NCBI GenBank assembly: GCA_039000515.1
Contig: JBCFYV010000914.1
Location: 1 to 64,000, forward strand
Source: Timema cristinae
Taxonomy: Eukaryota; Arthropoda; Insecta; Phasmatodea; Timematidae
DNA: 64,000 nucleotides
Direction: 5' to 3'
Shown here: positions 20,961-30,798 of the stretch, piece after piece
Position numbering within the stretch: position 1 is the stretch's first letter
How the letters are laid out: every line of letters starts with the position of its first letter
Translations under genes and position numbers: made by a program
Notes under the pieces: model-generated
Told to the model about the DNA's origin: nothing
What the model saw: only the letters and a program-made list of their open reading frames with translations
Database searches by the model: none

Positions 20961-21384
20961 TTAAAAATAATCTTTGTGCGCTCCTCTCTTTTCCTTAGCT
21001 CTCTCTAATCGTTTGTTGGTGGGCTCCAATTCTTTGGGTTCCTTCTCTCCATGCCCCTGGAATATTCCAGTCTTCCTTATCAACTGTACCATGTGGAAAG
21101 TGAGTTTGTGTTGATTGCTGCCTCAAAAAGTTATGAAGGACACATCACGCACAAGCAATCTTGTTTACGGTGTTAGGATGTAGGGTAGTGGGTTTCTCAA
21201 AGATTCAAAATCTGCTGACAAGAATACCAAAGACATTTTCCATTACTCTTCTTGCTCTTGAGATCCGAGAGTTGTAAATCTTTTCTTAACGAAAGAGACA
21301 CGCCACTATAGGGTTTCATCAAGTACGGCGTCATCCCCCACGATAACACCTCCTTCTGGTAGCAGCCCATTTTCAAGTTCCTGT
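20961..21384 (-). pseudogene. Harbinger transposase, C-terminal part
   Basis: The minus strand encodes ELENGLLPEGGVIVGDDA, the region of the second catalytic Asp of DDE_4-type transposases (V.VADDAF in relatives). After frame breaks it continues with the PYSG block, the VENAFG-like region, a FLRQQST block and a terminal AKEKRGAHKDYF before the stop at 20961-20963. Several frameshifts and stops make it inactive. The gene continues at 23025 beyond the inserted LTR. Confidence 0.7.
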
Positions 21385-23024
21385 TGCACCGGGGGAGGGG
21401 GGGGTTAATTAGGGGGTTGCTTCTTGAGGTTTAAGAACACCAACCCTGGTAGTCCCCGGGGTGCACATACATACAAGTACATAAAAGAAATGAGAACAAG
21501 TGGAAATTAGAATGTATGCAATTTAATGAGATAAGATACAAGGTCATAATACATATATATATAGCACGTAATCTCAGTAAGCATATGTTCATACAAGCTA
21601 GTTGTGATATGAGGCAGCTCTGCCTAACCCTAGCCCTACAAAGGGCGAGAGGCACTGGGCTCAAAAACTCAGACAATTGAGTTAAGTGGCTGATCCCACA
21701 ATCAACAAGGTATGTTGGCCGTGCAGGCAGAGTTATTATTTACATCAGGCAAGTTCTGGTTCAGTTACATGAGAGAGCCCTGGATACAGAGCAACAACCC
21801 TTACTAAGGGTAAAAACTATTTACATGGATTTATCAGAATACACGGGCCAGTCTAGGACGAGCCACGTCCCATTAGTTGAGCACCCACCGGGTGACCAAC
21901 ACCACAAAATATAAACAAGTAATTAATACAGCTACAGCCGAGCCTGAGGGGCAGAAGCGGCTCATGAGCTGAATATTCCTAAAGCGAGTGTTACAATGCA
22001 ATGACTAAGATTTAACCACGGGCCAATCATGAGAGGCATGAACGGCCCACAGGTTAACTGCCCAACACAAATATTGGGATTGACTAGTGAACCCAGTTAG
22101 GTATGGATCCCAGGACTCCACATAACATGAACAATCTCCTGCCCTGGCAAGATACCATTGAGTTACATCGATGGACACATCGTGTGTGCCGCGGGATTCA
22201 CCATCCCGTCGTGAGGCTGGCCAAAATGGCTCAGTCTCCCCAATGCGAGAAGCGCGCACAAGTGTAGTTTAAAACTAGTTCTCCTGATAACGGAGACTCA
22301 ACTCCATACATAATCTATACAACTAGCCTAACCATAATATCATAATAGTGTCTCACAATAGACACGGGTTTTATTTCCTATTCCTAACTTATGCTATAAC
22401 ATTATCCTATATCCATCCTACCAAGTCGTAGACTAAACCTAACATTTAATCTGAAGTTTACTCGTTATATCATGCCCATGGAGTTGGTTAGTCCCATAAC
22501 TTCCTCCTGTCTAGAGGATCCATTTTCCTTGGACCGTAAGTCCACCGTTGACTAGATAGTTTACTTCGACCAGATGAGGATGCCTAGTAGGCCTACGTCG
22601 CTGATGGTGTCCTATCGTGTTCTATATTTCTTCCAAGCAGCTCGGTGAGTATATAGTCAGAGAGGCCCACGTGGTGGAGCGGTGAGTATGAAGTGGAGGG
22701 GGAACTTCCCCGAGGTTCTAGAATATTGACATGCGTCGGCTGACGGCATTCATGGAGCTCTCAGTTGGTTTGTACTCGTCGTCGAACGCGGAGTTCTTCC
22801 CAAGTGGCCGCGCTCGGTCACTTTTTCTCTGTGTTGTTTTTTCTCCAGTTGGGAATCAGGCTCGAAGGAAGAGTCGGCGAAGTTGGTATGTAAATAAACA
22901 AACATACGTTATGGCGTAGCATTTTACATTAGTATGTCATTGTTAACTTTTGATGACTGGCAGAATCCAACAAAATATTCGTATTTTACGTTTGAACGGG
23001 GCTAAACCAGATTAGCCCGTTACA
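21385..23024 (-). mobile_element. Solo LTR (about 1.64 kb) in the Harbinger transposase
   Basis: The insert has TG...CA ends (minus strand TGTAACGGGCTAATC to GGTGCA) and a 4-bp duplication ACAG (CTGT on plus at 21381-21384 and 23025-23028). Without it, the transposase reads from SPLLQ straight into ELENG. No gag or pol is recognisable inside and there is no second LTR, so a solo LTR is the simplest reading. Strand is chosen from the TGTAAC start and its inverted-repeat tip. Confidence 0.68.
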
Positions 23025-23262
23025 CTGTAATAGAGGACTTTTTTGAAAAATCCTTCCATCAGATACAGAACCATTGCTCCCTACATCTATGAATTTAAAG
23101 TAGTAGTCATGATACACCAAAGCAATGAGAACAATGCTGTTGGTCTTCATGTAGTTGAAAAATGTTGTTTCGAAAATATCAGGAGCCAGGATCGCTACAT
23201 GCTTTCCATCAATAGCACCATAACAGCCAGGGAAGTTTCATCTGTAAGATTTGACTCCTGAC
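23025..23262 (-). pseudogene. Harbinger transposase, catalytic N-terminal part
   Basis: The minus-strand frame reads NFPGCYGAIDGKHVAI, which carries the first catalytic Asp of the DDE_4 domain in the canonical GAIDGKH context, then FFNYMKTNSIVLIALV and FIDVGSNGSVSDGRIF, a conserved Harbinger block. It ends in SPLLQ where the LTR interrupts; the continuation ELENG lies at 21380. A TGA stands where the family usually has the Trp before NFP. Confidence 0.78.
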
Positions 23263-23270
23263 AGGATGCA

Positions 23271-24092
23271 CAATTTAAATTAAAAAGAATTAAGGTTGAA
23301 CACAAAATATATTTATTAAATAAAAAACTGAAATAACAAAATTAAGTTTTACAATAATATTATAGGTTGTACTTTGAAGCTTGATGCAAACAATTTGACT
23401 TTGCAGAATGTAAAGTTTTGACTGTAGCTACACGGGCTGAGCAGGTAGAAGTTTTCTAAGGGAGAAAACAGCTAAACAATTATTAGCATAGGGTATTAAA
23501 CAAGATACACATATAAATTATGATCAGTCTTCTTGAATGGGTCTTGAGATAATATCCTTTAAACATTTCGGATAATGATAAGCAACAGTAAACTCTGTTG
23601 ATAACAGGTGTCAACAAAACAGTACTATGGCTGGTCTCTTTCCCCTCTGGTACTGCCAGAGCATTCAATAGTACATTAAATTCTAATGGAAATCACACTA
23701 AGAGCAACCAAAAACAATAGCAGCTAAATAAAAGTCAAAAGAAAAGGCTATTATTTGCGCAGACCCCACTATGTTTCTAGTGCATCTCCCTGGTTTGAAC
23801 ACCGCGGCTAATACAGCACGAGAAGCGTGAGTACTTGGCCAAGCTAAGATATCGATTTACATTAGCTCAACAGTGATATGGAAAACAAGACAGACTACCT
23901 GGTTGCAGCCATCTATAAATTACACAGATGCCCACGACGAACATGGCGTCATGGGAAACATTGGCTTCAAAATAAATTAATGGAACTTGTGGAAGTTTTG
24001 CAAGTCTAAGACATTACTATTTTCTCAGCCCATGGCTAATGAAGTAAATACTGTATCATAAGGATACAGGAACAAAGTAACTTCAACTTGAT
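23271..24092. other. Unassigned AT-rich stretch
   Basis: No host gene recognised. A plus-strand frame at about 23878-24009 (MENKTDYLVAAIYKLH, RRTWRHGKHWL) is faintly reminiscent of the N-terminal region of Harbinger transposases, but it is on the opposite strand to the relic at 23025 and too short to call. Confidence 0.4.
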
Positions 24093-24233
24093 GTGCCTCA
24101 CTGTTCAGTCGGCTCCCTTTATCTTTCCTCCGCACTTGCACCGGCCACTCCACCCACCCTCGCACTGCTAACCACAGTCTCTGAGCCGTCCGTGACGACT
24201 CCACCTCAGTACACAGCGCCTCTGGAACTGTAC
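24093..24233 (+). other. Unidentified C-rich segment upstream of JA1, ending GGAACTGTAC
   Basis: The segment is open on the plus strand (AL..ATPPTLALLTTVSEP) and runs in frame into the JA1 ORF1 fragment, but is not part of the JA element, because JA2 differs completely upstream of the junction. It ends in GGAACTGTAC (24224-24233), the same string found at the JA1/JA2 border. It could be the 3' end of yet another element. Confidence 0.45.
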
Positions 24234-24956
24234 TTTGGGCATGTGCGGAGGGATTGCCGCGCTAACCCGAGGTGTGGGTTCTGTGGTGGTGACCACGAGA
24301 GGGGCGGGTGCCCGGAGGAGAGACGATCTCCCCCGAAGTGCCTGCACTGCTCAGGAGCCCATTCCTCGGCGTGGCGGGGCTGTCCCACGTACAAGTCCTT
24401 GCGGGCGGCAGGGAATGTGCGGGCCTCCAAGCCTCAAGAAGGGAGGACGGATGGGCCAAGTGAAGGCCAGAAGCCCTCGGGGCACGTTGCGGGACGGAGG
24501 GCGAAAGTGACTCCAGCTCCAACACCAAAGCCACTGGTACAATCATTCGCCAGTGTGCTGTCAAAGAGAGATACCCCTCCACCCCAGGCCGAGGCAACTG
24601 CCGAAGCCACCAAACCTGAACCGGTGGAATCCAGTTCAACCCCTTTGGTCGAGGGCCCGCCCGAGACCGCTCCTCTCCCTATCCCAACCCACACTGCCAT
24701 CCTACACCCTTCCAACCCTTTCCTTCCACTCCCAACTCCCACCCTTGTCACCCCTGTAACCCCCACACCCGAAGATGATGCTGCAAAGCTCAAAAATTGC
24801 ATTGAGCTACTCAAGGGTATTCCGGGACTGGACCCATGGGACTTTTCATCGAGTCTCTTGAGGAAGGTCCAGGAGTCTCCGAGGAGTAACCGTGGCCACC
24901 TGGTCATGGAGCACATCATCCTCTACCTGGTCTCTCATGGCAGTGCACCCGAATAG
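24234..24956 (+). pseudogene. JA1 ORF1 fragment (gag-like, zinc knuckles and C-terminal tail)
   Basis: Only the C-terminal part survives: GHVRRDCRANPRCGFCGGDH, CPEERRSPPKCLHCSG and SAWRGCPTY cover the second half of the first CCHC knuckle and two complete ones, followed by a Pro/Thr-rich linker and a terminal helix-like stretch ending GSAPE. Jockey-clade ORF1 proteins bind element RNA and, in telomeric relatives, help target it. The stop (24954-24956) overlaps the ORF2 start by 20 nt, as in JA2. Confidence 0.78.
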
Positions 24957-27650
24957 AGGACCACCAGTGCTGAAGGAGCTCACGGTCGCACTCTGGAACG
25001 CCAACGGAGTCGCGGGGAAGAAGGCTGAGCTTGAAAGTTTCTTGGCAAAGCATCGTGTCGATGTAATGCTGCTGGGAGAAACCCACTTGCGCTCCGCAAT
25101 GAGGTTCTCGTTAGCAGAGTTTATCTGCCATCGTAGTGACCGAGCGGGGGATGTGGGAAGGGGTGGGACGGCGGTTCTGGTCCGAAGGGGCCTTGACCAC
25201 CACGTCGTCTCACTTCCTCCCCTCCAACACATGGAAGCAACGGCTATCCAACTGGTGACCTCGACTGGCCCAGTGCGTCTCATTTCCATCTACTTCCCTC
25301 CCTACCACCGGTTCGACCAGGCCACGAGGGCTGACATGGAGGTGCTGCTTCGAGGTACCACGCCTGTTTTAATCGGTGGTGACTTCAACGCTAAGCACCC
25401 TTCATGGGGCTCTAGGATTATGTGCGCTCGCGGCGGATTGCTCCGCGACGTCATAGATCTACACCGCCTGGTGGCTGCCGGGCCTCCGACCCCTACCCAC
25501 TTCCCTTTCAATCCCGGCTATCTCCCGGACGTCCTAGACTTCGTTGTCTCCAGAGGGATCAGAAGGCGGTTAGTGCTGAAGTCTCTAGCTGAGCTAGACT
25601 CGGATCACAACCCCGTTCTCGTGAACCTGGGACGCGCGGTGTCCTTCATAGACCCCCCCGAAAAACCCGACCTAAAGCGCACTGACTGGGACAGGTTTAC
25701 GAATGTGTTGAGAGAGAGGTTGGGACCCACCCCTACCTTTCGAACAGCAGCGGAAATCGATCGGGGTGCGGAGTTCATAACTTCCGCCATCAAGGGGTCG
25801 CTCGAAGCTTCGACGCCGAGGCACCGTCCTAAGAGGGCGCCACAGGCTTCTTTGCCCGATTCTATCCTCAGGCACGTCCGGGAGAAAAATCGGCTGAGGA
25901 AGGCTTGGCAAATCTCGAGGGACCCGGTAGACAAGGCCAACTGGAGCCGCAAAGTCCATGCGGTTCGGGAGATGGTTCGAGAATACCGGAACAGTGTCTG
26001 GGAGGACAAGATTGAGAGCCTGTGCGTGCAGGACAGGTCCTTGTGGCAAATGACGAGGAACTTGATGCGGGTCCCCGCACCAAGGCCGCCTATTGTGAGT
26101 CGCAACGGGGTGGCCAAACTCCGACCAGGAGAAGGCCGATGCTCTCGCTGAGCACTTAGAGGCGCAATTTGTACCGACTGACAACCCGTCAGACCCGGTG
26201 CACTTTGCGCACGTGGCGCAGGTCATCAGCGCGGTCTCGTACAGACCCTTGGATGTACCCGAACCCACGGAAGTGACAGAAATGTCACGGGCGATAGCCG
26301 CTCTAAGACAAAACAAGGCCCCCGGATCCGATGGTATCAGTAACGCGGTCCTCAGAAAGCTGCCCTTGGAGGCGATTAACTTCCTTGTGGAGTTATTCAA
26401 CGCCGTCATGTTCCTGAGTCACTTCCCCGAGCTCTGGAAGCATGCCAACGTCCTCTGCTTTCATAAACCGGGTAAGGACCCGACCCTAGCTTCGTCCTAC
26501 CGACCGATCAGCTTGCTCGACTGTCTGGGCAAGTTGTTCGAGAGACTAATAATGACGAGACTGACCCGACATGTTCGCGGGGGGCATCTTGGTGGACGAG
26601 CAGTTCGGCTTTCGGGCGGGACACGCTACGTCTCATCAACTTGTCCGGCTCGTGGAACAGGTTACGAGGAACTTCAACATCAACAGGCTGACCGGTGCTG
26701 TCTTTCTTGACGTGGCAAAGGCCTTCGACCGTGTTTGGCACGAGGGTCTCCTTTTCAAACTCCTCTCCCTGAACCTGCCCTTCTACCTAGTTAAGGTTGT
26801 TCAATCTTATCTTTCCCATCGCACCTTTTTCACTACCTTTGGGAACGCCACCTCCCAAGTCAGAAGCATCCGGGCTGGAGTGCCGCAGGGTTCCATGGTG
26901 GGCCCGCTGCTCTTCAGTCTCTATGTGAACGACATTCCAAAATCCCCAGGCACCGAGTTGGCTCTGTATGTGGACGACACGGCTCTAGTAGCGGAGTCGT
27001 GGCGAGGGCAGCTGGTGGAGAGGCGACTCCAGACGCACCTGACGCAGTTGGAGGGGTGGCTGACAACCTGGAGAACAAGTATTAACGTGGAGAAGAGCAC
27101 TGCAATGCTCTTCACATGGAAAAGAAAGTACTACAGGCCGGCTCCACTCCGGCTGTTCGGAGAACAGATCAGATGGGCGGACAGTGTTAAGTACCTGGGA
27201 CTTACGCTGGACACAAAACTGACCTGGAGACTACACTGCAACGAAAGACTCAACAAGGCGAGGCAAAGGCTGGGAGTCCTAGGCCCACTGCTTAACAGGC
27301 GTAGCGCCCTGTCTACAAGGAACGGTCTGACGCTGTACAAGCAGTTGCTCAGGCCGATCCTCGACTATGCGTGTCCCGCTTGGGGTCACCTGGCGGACAC
27401 GTATATGAGGAGGATGCAGGCGTTCTAGAGCGTATGTCTGAGGATCATTGTGGGCGCACCTTGGTATGTCCGGAATGAGACTCTTCATCGTGACCTGGTC
27501 ATGCCTACCATCAAGGACCACTTCCGGAAACTGGCGCAGTCTTTCTACGCTAGACTTCCCGGTGCCACCAATCCTCTTATCCAGGGGCTTGGGAACTACG
27601 TCATCGACCCTGGTGGGTGCCATCGACGTCCCAAAGCCCTGCTCGGATAA
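24937..27650 (+). pseudogene. JA1 ORF2: APE-type endonuclease and reverse transcriptase, broken
   Basis: ATG 24937 overlaps the ORF1 stop. Endonuclease motifs in order: LWNANG, LGETHLR, GGTAVLVRRG, YFPPYHRF, GGDFNAKHPSW, ELDSDHNPV. RT motifs: NKAPGSDGISN, KPGKDP..ASSYRPISLL, EQFGFRAGHAT, FLDVAKAFDRVWH, AGVPQGSMVGP, YVDDTAL (catalytic Asp codons 26973-26978), KYLGLTLD. The catalytic pair is intact. Breaks: an extra A near 26112, a G-run change near 26577 and a TAG at 27426-27428 where JA2 has CAG. This enzyme pair would nick target DNA and copy the element RNA onto it. Not functional as assembled, but the breaks are few. Confidence 0.85.
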
Positions 27651-28042
27651 GCGAGATGTGTCAACAGTGGTTTGGGAGGCTATCACCCAGCCCCCCATAG
27701 AGTAGTGTCTCCGCACGTAACTCTAAAAAACCCTTAGTCGGTTTCTCAATTTCTTACCCCCCTTTTTTACCCCAATATTACTAATATTTTGTAATCTCTG
27801 TTTCTTTGTTTCAGAACTTCGCGAAACGCGACAACCCGTTCTTAATTATTGCAAACCACACGGTGTGACCAATTGGTCGGTACGTGTTGGAACTTGCTCT
27901 CGTGCTCCCTTCTGGAAGCATCGGAGCATGCCTTTTGTCTGTGTCTGTGTGGAACTGTACATGGGAGTGCAAGGTGTCGTCCTGCCTCCCTTACGTGTTC
28001 CTGGCTTTCTGAGCATTTTTGGCGTCTGCTATTCTACGGATC

Positions 28043-30798
28043 ATGTCTTCGGATGGAGCCTGCGTTGAAGGTGAAGAAAGGTGTTGGCGTCGGGGTCGGA
28101 GAAGACCGCCGGATGAGGCGAGGAAGAACCCCGGGCCCGGGAAGCGACCGACCCCGGGCAAGAAGAAGCTGGCGGCGAGCGGCGGGGGATCCGCCGTCAA
28201 CGACAGGCTTGTGCTGCCCGTCCTTTCTGGGGAAGTTGGAAGTCTCCGCTCGAGGGGACTGAAGGCTCCTCCGGTCAGGAAGGAGCTCGTGCCGGGTGGC
28301 AAGTGGTCCGCCACAAGCCCGAAGGCGAGAGCTTTAGAGGCAGCTGCCCCTTCGAGGGGTAACAAGCCTGAGGTAGCTGCCGAAGTCAGCGGGGCCGCTC
28401 CAATTCCCGGAGCCGAGCGTGCCGCTGGCCGAGGTCAGCTAGAGTCGCCCCCGGGTGACAAATCGGCTCTTATTAGGGCCAACAAATCGGCCCTTTCTAG
28501 GGCCAACAAGGCTGGCGTGACCCCCCAATTTACCGGGGAGGTGGGCGCAGTCCACAGCCAAGTGGGTGGAGGTAGCGGGGCCCCTCAGATTACTAGAGGT
28601 GAGCGTGCCGGTAGCCACACCCAGTCGGTGTCACCCTCGGGTGAAGTTTCGGCCCTTTTCAGGGCCAACAACTCGGCCAGCGTGACCTCGCCAACTACCG
28701 GCGAGGTGGGCGCAAATGGCCAAGGTGAAGCCAGCGGGGCCCCTCCAGCTACCGGAGGCGCGCGTGCCGCTGGCAGATCCGCCGGGGCTTCCGGCACTGC
28801 ACCCTCGGGCCTCGGCTTGAAGGACAGTGCTGGCCCCATTCAAAGCGTCGGCAGTAATGCCGATGCGGGCGAGCCCAGCGGGGCCCCTCCGACTACAGGA
28901 GGTGAGCGTGCCGCTGATGGCCAAAAAGTGCTGGAGGCCCTTTTTAGGGCCGACAGCCCGCAAACCGGGGAGGATGGCGAAAGCTCCCGCCAGCACGATG
29001 GGTGGAAACCTAACGGTGCCAACGCAAGCCCTGACCAGGGGGAGCCTAGCCGTCCTCCGCCAGTAAAGACCGCTGCAAGCGGCACTGACGCAAGCGCTAA
29101 CGCAAGGGTCTCAAAAACCCGCGTCAACTCCGGCACCTCCGCCAAGGGGTGTCGGTAGGTGTGAAACGCCCGGCTGAATTTTCTTCAGATTCGGAAGACC
29201 GGGTCGCACGCTTCGCGCGTGTTGACAGCTCGGGCGAGTCCGTGGACGTGGAGGGACTGTCTTCAGGACCAGACCTCCCGTTGATGCGCGATGAGTCGAG
29301 CCAGGGGTCCGATGATGAGTCTGAAGGATTTCGGACCGTAAGACCCCGCCGAAGGGGGAAGGCCGGCAACACCAGGAAGCTGCTGGGGGGCAACCCTAAC
29401 CATTTAGGCGGCAGCTATGGTGATGAGAGCGAGGCCAGCGGTGGCCCGGGCCAGGGTGCGCCAGCGCTGGGTAAAGGTGGGAAGCGGCGGAAACCTGCGG
29501 GTAACAACGCAAGCTGTGTCTAACCCCAGCCTGGTACTGGTGGCTCTGGGCCGGCTGGCAAAGTGAAGGGGAAGATCCCTCCCATCATATTGTGTGATGT
29601 GGAGGGCTACTCCAAGTTGGCGAGGGCCATCCGGTCCAAGGTTCGAGAGCCTGTGGAGGCGGTCAGGCAGCCGGGGGACCGAGTGCGCCTCCAGTGCGGG
29701 TCGGAGGAAGATTACCGCGCCCTCCAGAAGTTCTTGCCGAGCTTGGGGATCCAGCATTGGTCCTACGAGCTGGGACGGGAGCGACTGGTCAGGGTTGTGG
29801 TGAAGGTACTCCTGACACGGACAAACCCTGACGACATCCAGGAGGAGCTAGTGGAGATGGGTTTCCCCGTGAAATACATCACACAGGTGCTCTCCCAATG
29901 GAAGCGGGATCAGAAGACCGGAGAAAGGCAGCGGTTGCCGAACTTCGTTGTCTCTCTGACGCCCGGGGAGCACACCGCAAGGCTGTATTCCATATCAGTC
30001 CTGTGCGGGTTCCGCCTCAGGGTGGAGAAGTACAAGTCTCCAGGCGGCCCGGTTCAGTGCAAGAACTGTTTCCGGTTTGGTCATGTGCGGAGGGATTGCC
30101 GCGCTAACCCTAGGTGTGGGTTCTGTGGTGGTGACCACGAGAGGGGCGGGTGCCCGGAGGAGAGACGATCTCCCCCGAAGTGCCTGCACTGCTCAGGAGC
30201 CCATTCCTCGGCGTGGCGGGGCTGTCCCACGTACAAGTCCTTGCGGGCGGCAGGGAATGTGCGGGCCTCCAAGCCTCAAGAAGGGAGGACGGATGGGCCA
30301 AGTGAAGGCCAGAAGCCCTCGGGGCGCGTTGCAGGACGGAGGGCGAAAGTGACTCCAGCTCCAACACCAAAGCCACTGGTACAATCATTCGCCAGTGTGC
30401 TGTCAAAGAGAGATACCCCTCCACCCCAGGCCGAGGCAACTGCCGAAGCCACCAAACCTGAACCGGTGGAATCCAGTTCAACCCCTTTGGTCGAGGGCCC
30501 GCCCGAGACCGCTCCTCTCCCTATCCCAACCCACACTGCCATCCTACACCCTTCCAACCCTTTCCTTCCACTCCCAACTCCCACCCCTGTCACCCCTGTA
30601 ACCCCCACACCCGAGGATGATGCTGCAAAGCTCAAAAAATGCATTGAGCTACTCAAGGGTATTCCGGGACTGGACCCATGGGACTTTTCATCGAGTCTCT
30701 TGAGGAAGGTCCAGGAGTCTCCGAGGAGTAACCGTGGCCACCTGGTCATGGAGCACATCATCCTCTACCTGGTCTCTCATGGCAGTGCACCCGAATAG
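28043..30798 (+). pseudogene. JA2 ORF1: nucleic-acid-binding gag-like protein, broken
   Basis: Start MSSDGACVEGEERCW at 28043. A long low-complexity N-terminal half contains degenerate repeats (SGAPP.TGGERAA and SALFRANNSA types). The C-terminal half has a PRE_C2HC-like region (VKVLLTRTNPDDIQEEL, MGFPVKYITQVL), then three CCHC knuckles starting CKNCFRFGHVRRDC. The protein would be about 900 residues, long for a Jockey ORF1, which is usually 500-700 (HeT-A Gag is also long). Breaks: a frame change near 29150 and an in-frame TAA at 29521-29523. It presumably packages element RNA. Confidence 0.8.

Larger units (their letters stand above)
20123..23270. mobile_element. Decayed PIF/Harbinger element, split by a solo LTR
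   Basis: Harbinger elements carry a transposase and a separate Myb/MADF-like protein; both relics are here, convergently oriented (MADF on plus, transposase on minus). The left end may be TGGTGCGTTTACACGAG after TTA at 20120-20122, which would fit the 3-bp TWA target preference. I did not find the matching right end before 24.1 kb, so the right border given is only the limit of recognisable transposase. Confidence 0.6.
24234..27960 (+). mobile_element. Jockey-clade non-LTR retrotransposon JA1, 5'-truncated
   Basis: From GCATGTGCGGAGGGATTGCC onward it is nearly identical to JA2 (30072 onward) through the zinc knuckles of ORF1, all of ORF2 and the 3' UTR, which ends in a TCTGTG-type microsatellite at about 27937-27950. 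Truncation at the 5' end is typical of target-primed reverse transcription. JA2 follows directly in the same orientation. Confidence 0.85.

Noticed and set aside
24262..24639. Long minus-strand open frames in the JA elements
   Set aside because: They are shadows of the GC-rich plus-strand ORF1/ORF2, repeat in both JA copies and carry no motif.
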